Shown: piece by piece, positions 55,291 to 64,000 of the stretch
Position numbering within the stretch: position 1 is the first letter of the stretch
Layout of the letters: every line of letters begins with the position of its first letter
NCBI GenBank assembly: GCA_027563935.2
Contig: CM050447.1
Coordinates: forward strand, 11,686,501-11,750,500
Source: Costus lasius
Lineage: Eukaryota > Streptophyta > Magnoliopsida > Zingiberales > Costaceae
DNA: 64,000 bases
Direction: 5' to 3'
Made by a program: the position numbers and the translations under genes
The notes under the pieces: model-generated
The model's database searches: none
What the model was told of the DNA's origin: nothing
Seen by the model: only the letters and a program-made list of their open reading frames with translations

Positions 55291-56430
55291 TATGTCGTCA
55301 GTCAATATTTCCTAACTAGCATTAAAGTTCATATGCAATTTAATTCATTTGCCTTCTAATATCCAGATTGGATAAGTGTACTACAATTGCTATTCCAATC
55401 AGGGCATAACTCAGGCAAAAAAAAACATATAGTCCCCTAGTGTGAGAGGTAAATTTCCATGGACCAGGCCAGGGAATAATTAGATTGAGCGATGGCCGCT
55501 TCTGCGCGATCGAATTGGGCAACGTCCTTCTCGGCGCCGACCGCTGCATCTGCTCCAACGAGGACAACAACGACAGCTCATGTCTGGAGGAGAAATAGGA
55601 GAGCGACTTCAGTGGCATCGACAGCGGACACGTTTGGCGGTGAAATCACGCCGAGACGTGATTCTCAGCTTGCCCAAAAATGGGAAGGAGGGAACACTCG
55701 ATTGCTGGTGGTGGCTGGCTTTCCAAACAAGGAGACGTCTCTTCCCTTTAAGACACCGAGCAATGAAGAGGGAAGGGGCAGCTTCCTTCGGCGATGATGA
55801 TTACACCAAGCGCCGGAAATGTTCTCTTCCGGGGGACCATTTAGCGAGCAAGTAGCGTGCGACACTGCTCCTTCCTCCCCTACGTTTGCAGAGGCGAACA
55901 TCTTCCCCTCCAAGCAACGACCTCCATCGAGCTCGGCGAGCTCTCGTCGGCGGCGAGGTCAGGCGAGACGAGAGGGTGAGGGAGTGAACTGTAAAAGGGT
56001 TTTATGTAGGTTTGATTTGTGAAATTGAATGAAAATTTTCCCTAGTTCTCGCCTGTTTCCCTGACCGGTGAGCTCGGCCTTCCTCCCGACGACCTTCTCC
56101 CTGTTTTTGAGCTTCTCCTTTCCCACCACCATCCGGTGACTCCTGACGATGACGAAGGCTGAGGTTCGGATGCCGAACCTACTGCACCCCCAGAACCTCC
56201 ACCTCGTCTTCCTTCTCCGGCGACTTGCCCAGCCGGCGACGAATGACATGCATTCGTTCGTTCGAGCACTTGCAGTCAACGTTCAAAGCAGGCGAGCGTT
56301 ATGCTCACATGGTGTTCGATTCGAGGCAGTATTCAATGCACCCAAAATTGGAATTACGGCATGAAAAATCGATTTGGGCACACAGTCACATAGAAATTGC
56401 TGACGTGGATAAATAGGGTGTGACACATAG
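55291..56430. other. GC-rich patch of unclear origin in the SEC8 leader intron
   Basis: From about 55490 to 56280 the sequence is much richer in GC than its surroundings, with plant-leader-like text. It ends AATAGGGTGTGACA, similar to the end of the LTR just to its left. One plus-strand stretch reads FCAIELGNVLLGADRC and ICSNEDNNDSSCLEEK before a stop. I do not recognise it. It may be LTR or untranslated sequence of a gypsy element, or a decayed gene piece. Confidence 0.35.
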
Positions 56431-57840
56431 TATAGTCATATACTCTTAGTCATACTCCCATGGGAGAGGCCCTTTGATTATCAAGCTTCTATAAAGAAGA
56501 GTTAAATCCTTTGTTGATCACTGGTACCACTCATATGGCCTATGACTTACCCAAGCTACTGTAGCCTCCCAGCTATAATGAAGCATTATGTTGTATCAAA
56601 GTATGTCAGTCACCATATAATAGTGTCAAATACATTAAGTCTAAAGACTAATGCACCCATGTCACTTGTGACAATAAAGCCATAAATTCACAGTGGGTCA
56701 ATCTAGTACATGCACTACTTGATGTACCCATGTATCTGCGATATCAAGTACTCAACCAGCTCATATACCAGTCTTGTATATACCAAAGTTGTTCCTTATC
56801 TATTAAGGTTCTTTGATTGGGGACTAAGTTATGTGATTGGATAGAATCAATATCCAGAGACTTTATTATGTTATTCTATATTAACGCAGAGTAGCAATCA
56901 ACATAACAATAACAATCCTTTTATTATACAAATTAACATGGTACAACATATAAATTATTGGTTTTCAAGGTATACACATTGACAAATGGCTTTACAAGAC
57001 ACTTTAAATCTTTTATGACCATTGTTTTCAATCTTCAATGGACAATGACAAAACTACTCGATCTACTTGTTAGCATTACAACAAGTGACATAGAAATACC
57101 AAAGGCAAGAGTTATCAAGTTGCAAGATTCTAATGGCGAAGACAACAAACAATGATGGGTGATAAGCAAGAAACAACACGAAGCAAGCAAGGAAAAGCGA
57201 GGCTATAGGCATGGGTGGATAAATGAATCTTAAGTTCATAACCTCATATAAGCACGTGGCAATAGCCCTTACCCACTAGTTCCTTCTTGAATTGTTGGGA
57301 TACCCAAAGTTAAGTTTTTCCTCTATCAACTAGTTTCTTCTCAATTCTAAGCGAACCCAACGATTTGTTACTATTTTCTAGAGCATGCATGAGAAATTGG
57401 CAATAATCAAATTGGACATAGTTGATCACAATCCAACTAAACTAATCTAAATCAAGGGTAGCTGGCCCTCCAAACTATGAAAAAATCACCTTGAGAAGCA
57501 AGAAGATAAGACTTTTCCTTCAAAGAGAATAGGTTGGATCTAAATCTAGTTAATATTATGTTTGGGATGAACAATAAAATATAAAAGAAATGAAAAGTGT
57601 GTTTTATAGGCATCTCATTATGTAAATTTAATTTTAATAAAAATGAAAATATGAAAAAAAAAATTTAGTTTTTAGTTTTAAAACTTATTTGAGATATATG
57701 TATAAGGTTTTAATATATATCTCCTCTTTCGTTGAATTAGTACATATTGATCCATATAAATAATACAATATGAATGGTACCAGTTGATGCTACTTTATAT
57801 ATACATACATACATATACACATATACATACATACATAGAC
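56431..57840. other. SEC8 leader intron, no gene seen
   Basis: AT-rich sequence with short frames and no motif. One 65-codon frame (56958-57155) has no recognisable family. Confidence 0.55.
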
Positions 57841-57928
57841 ATCCAGTACCACATGTATACCATTCCATATATATATATATGTGTGTGTCTATATATATAT
57901 ATGGAATGGTATACATGTGGTACTGGAT
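57841..57928. repeat. Near-perfect inverted repeat, 2 x 40 bp
   Basis: Left arm 57841-57880 (ATCCAGTACCACATGTATAC then CATTCCATATATATATATAT) and right arm 57889-57928 are reverse complements with one mismatch; the loop is about 8 bases (GTGTGTGT). It could be a small fold-back transposon or a hairpin RNA. Confidence 0.92.
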
Positions 57929-58915
57929 AGTTCTATGTTCTATGTGCCAACATAAATATAGTTATCATTGTATCATGGGTAACATAATGGCTTTATAGGT
58001 GAAATACTTAGCATGACTATAAGTGTTTCACTATATCTTTTGGATTTTTGTTTACAAGTTTGGTTTTGAGTTTTCAACCGAAAATTATTACTATTATTCA
58101 TTTTTAATTTCACCAAGATATGTACAATAATAACTTTCATGTTTTGAGTTTGCAGGTTTGGGTTTGCTTGAAAACTGTATATAATCAAAGATTCAACTTA
58201 TTTTTCATTTTTATTCAAAATGAAATTTCAAAATTACCGACAAAATCTGTTTTAAAATTTTTGGACAAAGATGAAAAACACCTTATGGGTAGGTGGCACC
58301 GTATTTTAACTATACTGGGCCTGCAAACTACAATGGCCAGCAAAGGGAGGCAAAATATGAATCGCCATAACAAAAGCAAGATTAACAAATTTCTTTGGGG
58401 TCCACCAGATAACAGCAACCTCGAAGTGCTGCGACCATGAACATTATACAATTGATATGATTCAAATGAAACAAATTGTTATCATAGAATAATACCAGCT
58501 TTAAAAGAAAAAGAACCAATGGTCGTCTTCGTCTTCCGAGGATGCGCCTTTCCCTGTTTCCAAGTTTATATCATATTTTTTCTCAATGCAAATTCCAACA
58601 ATAGATTTGCATTGTTTGAACTTCTCTCACACCACTAATGGTTGAAAACAATCGCGACATGGAATCATAGATCTATAACAGAACACGGAAACTACCCTGA
58701 TGTTGGCTTCTATGGGACACGGAGCCAGTAGGCGCCAGAAATGAATAAAATGTAGAAGAAATTTAAACCGGAATTTTCGCCTCTCAAGAAAGAATTCATA
58801 GATCACCAGAGTTGAACCACCATTGCTACCATTGGATGATCAGACATTCTCATCTTAGCTAAAGCACATCACCAAGAAACAACAACATAATGGGAAACGG
58901 GAGAAGATTGCAGAC
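57929..58915. other. SEC8 leader intron, end part
   Basis: No gene was seen. A 106-codon frame at 58120-58440 on the plus strand has no recognised motif and lies within the inferred leader intron. I treat it as chance. Confidence 0.5.
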
Positions 58916-59150
58916 CTGATCTTGCACCTTCGAATCTATAGGATGGAGAAGAAACCCCTCCGCCTTGCCGGAAGATCGTTGGATATTGGATCGATGCGCC
59001 ACCCCCGCAGATCGGGACGAAGGAGGAGAGGCGCGAGCCGAAGACGCCGAGAGATCGAAAAGAATGCGATACCTGAGGGTGAGGATCGGGTGGGGTGGGA
59101 GGGCAGAGTGATCCCGCTTTATTTGAGTACCGACTACCGCATGCGTCTTC
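58916..59150 (-). other. SEC8: SEC8 5' leader exon (untranslated, inferred)
   Basis: A GC-rich block on the minus strand ends in a donor (GATCAG|GTCTGC at 58916/58915). The next acceptor is the one just upstream of the SEC8 start codon (51290-51291). The right limit is approximate. A TATA-like CTCAAATAAAG lies near 59120-59135. The GC rise and position between the two genes fit a transcription start region. No expression data support it. Confidence 0.5.
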
Positions 59151-59254
59151 TGCGCAATATGAACAAACTCACGTCCGCATCACAGATTGTAGAAACAATT
59201 GAATAAGTGAATGTTTGTGATTATTTATTATATTACATGTAAATAAATATTCTT

Positions 59255-59286
<32 letters not shown>

Positions 59287-60229
59287 TATATAGTGTCGGT
59301 TTGTTTAATTGGTATAATATTTTTTATTGATAATAAGATTTTAAAATCCATTTTCGTCCTGCCAAATCCAACTGATACAAGTAGAAAATGAATCATTTTA
59401 ATGAATCCAACTAAAATAGATATCTAATTAATTAAATTATTCCAAAATTCAAATAGGTTATTTCAAGTTAAAATAGATTGGATTTAAATTGTAATACAAG
59501 ATTGGATCAACGTGTGATATATAAATTTTAGAAAAGGTTCAGCAATTTTCAAATCAAGTTCAATAAGTTTTTATATTTAGAGCAAAATAGCGAGCTGGGT
59601 CAATATAAGTTAATACTATATCTAAGCAAAACAATAATGAATAAGCTAACACAATATAGCATTAATTTTTTTTATTGATAAAGGGATTTTATTATCACGA
59701 ATTATGAAGTGCCGTGAGAAGGGCGACCCACTGTGTTTCAACAGAAGTAACAACGTGAATTGGTTCCGAGTGTGGGCTCCGCGGGTAGATGTGAGTTGGA
59801 ATTTGGAAAATGAAAAGCCCACCGGATTTTTTTTAACAGCCAAGATCGCTCGATCACCGCGGTCCCGAATTTTAAAGACCAGCGTATGAGCAGTCCACGT
59901 GGAGGTAAACTCGCCAAGGGGAAAGAATATGCCGCCGTCAAAGTGACAGGGTGGGACCCGCAATCTCAATGATTTATCGTTCCGACACCACTGTCGTTGC
60001 CGTACGATCACCATCGGACGTCTCCCGTCCTCTCGCCTTGTGTTTTCGTCGGTCCTCGGGCAGCGTCGGCGAGTACGTCCAAAGCGCGTGCCCCACTCAT
60101 CTTCCACCTCTCGCTCAGCCGCTCACTCACCGTGAGAAGGGAAAAAAAAGGAAATGCGCGCTCACTAAATTAACATCCGCAGCCTGCGAAGGCTACCGCT
60201 TTAATAAAAATAATATTTTTTCAGGCGTA
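59151..60229. promoter_or_regulatory. Shared upstream region of the divergent SEC8 and NT-C2 genes
   Basis: The two genes point away from each other here, leaving about 1.1 kb between the inferred leaders. The left half is AT-rich with a (TTA)/(TA) microsatellite (59256-59292), the right half is GC-rich. A TATA-like TTTAATAAAAATAATATT lies at about 60200-60217, shortly before a GA-rich leader on the plus side. Open frames here (59646-60107) have no protein similarity I recognise. Confidence 0.4.
59256..59292. repeat. (TTA)n/(TA)n microsatellite
   Basis: TTATTATTATTATTATTA followed by a TA run. It lies in the shared upstream region. Confidence 0.9.
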
Positions 60230-60260
<31 letters not shown>

Positions 60261-60919
60261 TATACGATGCTCTTTGTTGAGAGGTGTTGCTCGTTTTACA
60301 CTGACCACTGCCGGATTTGACGCGGAGGGGCTGAATCGGGGGGAATGCGGGCTTGTGGTGGCGATCTGGAGCTCGCCTAGACGGCCCAACTAGCGCCGGC
60401 GCGAGGGGGTCTTTCAACCAGGTTGCTTTGTCCCCGTAGGTAGTTTAGGCTTTGGATCGATGAAAATTTCGATCGTTTTGTGTGTTTTTTTTTTTCTCTT
60501 CATTGTGTTTTTCGTTATTGCCACGAGATTTGTACCTCTTTGCGAATTACAATGATTTGGTTCTGAATTGATCGAAAGTTTTAAGCACTGCTTTTGATTG
60601 GTAAATTTTGGCACATTCTTGTGATCTCCTAATTTTCTGGTCGTGTGATTTAACTTGAGGGTTGATTTATACTAAATGAGATCAAACTCTTAATTTATTG
60701 CTTAATTGCCTTCACAACTGCAAGCACTGGATCTCGCTAATTACGATTTTTTCTTGGTGGTTGTTAGAATTCAGAAGGATCTCCAGCTTGAAAGTTACAC
60801 TTTTCTGTCCGCATCGTGCTTCTCCTTTCAGCTGTGAAATCTTAAGAGGAGCCACTGTGATCTACGTCGACTGTGGCATTGCTGAACTAAACCCTCCAAC
60901 CTATCCGACCTGGGCAATC
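60230..60919 (+). other. 5' leader of the NT-C2 gene with likely leader intron
   Basis: It begins with a (GA)n run at 60231-60256, a common plant leader element. A GC-rich part to about 60435 may be exon, with donor candidates CCAG|GTTGCT or GTAG|GTAGTT. A strong acceptor (TTCTCCTTTCAG) ends at 60831, so 60832-60919 would be the second leader exon before the start codon at 60920. Confidence 0.5.
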
Positions 60920-61654
60920 ATGGTTCTAGGCCTTCGGTCGAAGAACAAGAAAGGAGCTTCACTTCACGTGGACTATGTCATCCACATTGAAGAAATAAAG
61001 CCGTGGCCACCATCCCAATCTCTGAAATCTCTGCGCTCTGTGGTTCTGCATTGGGAGAATGAGGACCGGAATTCTGGGTGTACGAGCATTGTCACCCCTA
61101 ACCTCGGATTAGGTGCAACAGAAGGGAGGATTGAATTCAACGAGTCCTTTAAGATTGAAGCCAGGCTATTGAAGGAAGGTTCAAGCAAAGGCAACGGCAA
61201 GGGTGCGTTCCAGAAGAACCTGCTCGAATTCAACTTGTATGAACCCAGGAGGGATAAATCAAAGGGGCAACACTTAGGGAGTGCAACACTCGACTTGGCT
61301 GAGCATGGCATTGTCAAAGATGCTTTGAGTGCTAGCGTACCTCTGAGCAGCAAGAGGAGCTTCAGGAATACACCGCAGCCATTGCTGTATTATAGGATTC
61401 AATCCTTAGACAATGGCAATATGGGTTCTTCATCCCGAGAGGGTCTCTCGAAGGAGGTATCATTAGATAAAGATGGGAAGGAGTCAGTATCAGACTTGAT
61501 GAATGATGAGTATGTTGAGGAAGCTGAAATTGCTTCCTTCACTGATGATGATGATGTCTCCTCCCATTTGTCTCTCGATAACTCATCAGCTTTGGATGCA
61601 AAAGCAGATGCGTTGGTACACTATAAGATTAGCCCTGACGTTCAAGATTCCCAG
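60920..61654 (+). CDS. NT-C2 gene exon 1
   Basis: 245 codons, from the start codon to SPDVQDSQ, followed by donor GTAATA. It contains the whole NT-C2 domain and an acidic stretch (SFTDDDDVSSHLSLDNSS). Confidence 0.92.
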
Positions 61655-64000
61655 GTAATAAATATTGCCAGAATTACAATTACGGTAAAAAGATGATAAT
61701 TGCAAATTATCTCATACTTTCAAAATTCTGATTGATGTGAAATAGATAGACACCACCCTTTTTTTCTTATGCAAAATGTAACTTTCATGCATCATATTGT
61801 TTAATCTTTGTATTTTTAGCTAATTGATTACCTTTGAATGAGCAATTAGTTATTTTGTGTTGGTTTTAAGAATGTCACCGAGAGGAGAAAGGAGAATGAA
61901 GGGGTGCGTGATGATGAATCCAACCTAACTTTTGCATCAGTACCCGATAAAATGGAGTCGCAGTTGACAGAAACTTCCCGTCTAAAGGATGTTATCACTG
62001 TGTTACCATGCTCTTTAAGTGAAAAGAGTTTAGAAAATGCTGATGACTCTGGATCCAAACCTCCTCGGAATAGTTTGAAGCTCACCATGGGGAGGTCAGA
62101 CAAACTTATCATGGTATCTTCATCTTTGGCTTCTAATGCATCAGAGAGAGAAATTAGCTCTAGTATCACAACAGATGCAAAAGAAAAGAATCCATTGATT
62201 CAGGAAGTTCAAGACAAGTTGATAGATTGCAGCAGCAAAGAAATTATGGTAAAAGAGCGTGTACATGAAGAAGATACTAGTGCAATCGCAGCCGCAGTTA
62301 ACTCTTCAGAATTTTCTTTTCAAATGAACGAGTCAAATATATATGAATCAGGGCAGAACTTTGATCAGGCAGGGAAATCACAAGAGGTTAGAAATGAATT
62401 AGAGGAAGCTGCAAAAGGCCATGATGCAGATTTCATGTTAAAGTTGACACGAAATGAATCAAAAGTGGATGAAAATAATCCAACAAAAAGTCAAGATATA
62501 ACCAATGACCATGGAAGTCCTATTGGTCCACCTGCTAGTATAGAACATATTTTAGCCACTCATCAGCATAGTATTAAGCAAAGTGTTGGTACAATGCCTA
62601 GTGATTTGGCTGTATCTAGCCGGAAATCTCTTGGGGAGAAGGAAGATAGCAGTTTTACTAGTGAAAGACTGAGGACTATTGAACTGTCTGTGAGGTCACC
62701 TCCACACTCCGGTGGAAGCATTTATGGTCCCAATGAACAATGCAAAGAAGATGTTAAAGAAATCGATATCCAAGAAGATGTATGTAATACTAGCACAAAC
62801 TCTGTCACAGATGATGGTAGGGATGAAGATGACAATGAAAGTACAAGCTCAGGATCAAGTAATGTTAATTGTGTTTCTAGAGTTAATGGAAGGGGCTTTT
62901 CCAGTCATAAAGTCCATGAATTGGAGCTGAGGGTAAAGTTACTAGAAGCAGAGCTTAGAGAAGCTGCTGTCCTAGAGTTAGGCCTTTATTCCATAGTAGC
63001 TGAGCATGCGAGTTCAACACATAAAGTCCATACTCCTGCTCGAAGGCTTTCGAGGCTGTATAATCATGCTTCAATACTATGGTCAACTGAAAGAAGAGCT
63101 CGTGCTGCTAGAAGTATTGCATCAGGACTAGCATTGGCTGCAAAAGCCTGTGGAAATGATGTGGCAAGGCAAGTATCATATTCTTTTTTCTTAGATTGAA
63201 GCAGCTATATCTAGGAGATCAAAGTATAAAAGTAGTAGACTCTATAGCAACTATCCACTTAAAGTTCACAATCTTAGTTAAGATTGTCATGATAGAAATG
63301 CTAGTCTTGCTTGCTAATCACCCGGTTGATTATCTTCTTGTTATTTTTATGTTGCTAGTTTGACCTTTAAAGCTGTACATTTGTGCCATACATATCACTT
63401 AGCTACATCAGTTTTGATCAAATTTTCTTCTTGTCACAACAGGTTGACCTTTTGGTTATCAAATTCGATTGTTCTCAGAGCCATTGTAACTGAAACTACT
63501 AAAAGTCAAGATGTTCCAAATTTTACTAGTACTCATTTCACGAGTCATGGTTCTGTAAAGCTACCAAAGAGCAAACCTTCCCCTTTGAGATGGGAATCTA
63601 TTTCTCAGAAGAATGACAAGTTATCTTTTTCTGAAGAGTTTGGGGACTGGGAAGACCCTGAGACCTTCATATCTGCATTAGAAAAGATTGAAACCTGGAT
63701 ATTCTTTCGAACTGTTGAGTCCGTATGGTGGCAGGTTCATGTTCTTTTGCCATGAATGATCCACATATGTTTTTTGTGCTATAAACTATCCCGTTGTAGA
63801 ATCTCCTCCAAGGATGACTAATTTCATTTTCATTTCTTTCAGACTTTAACTCCATGTATGCATTCTGGCAATGAAGACAGTGACAACCAGTTGGTTTCAC
63901 GTCCAAAAAAAAGCTACAAAAGGACAGAGAGCATTGGCGATCAACCAAAAACAAACCTGTCAATCAAACTTTGGAATAAAGCTTTCAAGGATTCCTCTGA
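60920..64000 (+). CDS. NT-type C2 (EEIG1/EHBP1-like) coiled-coil protein, partial
   Basis: The product belongs to the plant family containing At2g42320-like proteins, with an N-terminal C2 domain of the EEIG1/EHBP1 class. Such domains are proposed to bind membranes or cytoskeleton, but the cellular role of the plant family is not established. The start MVLGLRSKNKKGASLHVDYV is at 60920; an in-frame upstream ATG at 60698 lies in the leader and is rejected. Exons are 60920-61654, 61871-63168, 63443-63734 and 63843 to the window end. The C2 domain covers residues 1 to about 170 (IHIEEIKPWPP, VVLHWENE, FKIEARLL, LEFNLYEPRR, LGSATLDLAEHG). A long acidic, low-complexity middle follows. From about 575 comes a coiled coil (VHELELRVKLLEAELREAAV) and then a conserved block (YNHASILWSTERRARAARSI, LTFWLSNSIVLRAIV, VESVWWQTLTPCM). 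The gene continues off the right edge. Confidence 0.93.
61871..63168 (+). CDS. NT-C2 gene exon 2
   Basis: It starts NVTERRKENEGV after acceptor GGTTTTAAG and ends within an arginine codon of NDVAR. It is mostly a low-complexity serine- and acid-rich region, then the coiled coil. The donor is AG|GCAAGTATC, a GC donor; the nearby GT choice would shift the frame against the conserved LTFWLSNS. Confidence 0.92.
63443..63734 (+). CDS. NT-C2 gene exon 3
   Basis: It completes the arginine codon and encodes LTFWLSNSIVLRAIVTETTK to ETWIFFRTVESVWWQ. The acceptor is CACAACAG and the donor GTTCAT. It is 292 bp. Confidence 0.92.
63843..64000 (+). CDS. NT-C2 gene exon 4 (cut by the window end)
   Basis: It starts TLTPCMHSGNEDSDNQLVSR after acceptor TTTCTTTCAG, joins WWQ in frame, and is still open at the window end (LWNKAFKDSS). 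Confidence 0.9.

Noticed and set aside
55490..55600. Cyclin-like N-terminus suggested by ADRCICSNEDNND
   Set aside because: The resemblance to the cyclin-D LLCAEDN motif is too short, and no cyclin box follows in any frame.
58120..58440. 106-codon plus-strand frame
   Set aside because: It has no recognisable domain, lies in the inferred SEC8 leader intron and has no splice or leader context.
59646..60107. 153-codon minus-strand frame between the two genes
   Set aside because: No family similarity recognised; it sits in the GC-rich upstream region, where chance frames are common.
60698..60919. Upstream in-frame ATG that would add 74 residues to the NT-C2 protein
   Set aside because: The added part is hydrophobic and cysteine-containing, unlike the family, and a strong splice acceptor (TTCTCCTTTCAG) interrupts it; family members start at MVLGLRSKNKK.

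Overview
The window is nuclear DNA from a seed plant, probably a monocot. It holds two plant housekeeping-type genes with canonical introns, one of them hugely stretched by transposons; the intergenic and intronic DNA is AT-rich and full of LTR retrotransposons and hAT elements. The many small hAT-type elements with CCGGT-rich ends recall Musaceae genomes, but that is an impression and not a demonstrated assignment.

The main gene is SEC8 (exocyst complex component), on the minus strand. I rebuilt a 5' leader exon near 59 kb and fourteen coding exons from position 51272 down to 14744, in the residue order of plant SEC8. They give about 628 codons, roughly 60% of a plant SEC8. The C-terminal exons are not in the window, so the gene runs off the left edge or is truncated. 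Its introns range from 78 bp to 19.5 kb, and the last one is at least 14.7 kb.

Region by region: 1-10213 is a Tat-lineage Ty3/gypsy element on the minus strand with one intact 2,553-codon gag-pol frame and its 5' LTR, lying in the last visible SEC8 intron. 10214-14600 holds broken host-gene pieces: a possible three-exon fragment, a receptor-kinase fragment and an antisense GDSL-esterase fragment. 15013-34563 is a 19.5 kb SEC8 intron packed with decayed copia and gypsy pieces, including a copia element split by a 4.2 kb hAT transposon with a perfect 8-bp target duplication. 34626-40957 is a 6.3 kb SEC8 intron with a second, heavily decayed hAT copy, several hAT-type MITEs and a microsatellite. 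41-51.3 kb contains the N-terminal half of SEC8 with an antisense copia relic and further MITEs. 51.3-58.9 kb is the leader intron of SEC8 with a gypsy 3' end plus LTR and a GC-rich patch.

The second gene, on the plus strand from about 60.2 kb to beyond the right edge, encodes an NT-type C2 (EEIG1/EHBP1-like) coiled-coil protein. It and SEC8 are divergently arranged around a shared upstream region of about 1 kb. Both genes appear to use one GC-AG intron. No RNA gene, CRISPR array or prokaryote-like feature was found, and I see no convincing evidence for a new biological system. The most notable material is the layered transposon history inside SEC8 and a hAT/MITE family sharing terminal sequences.
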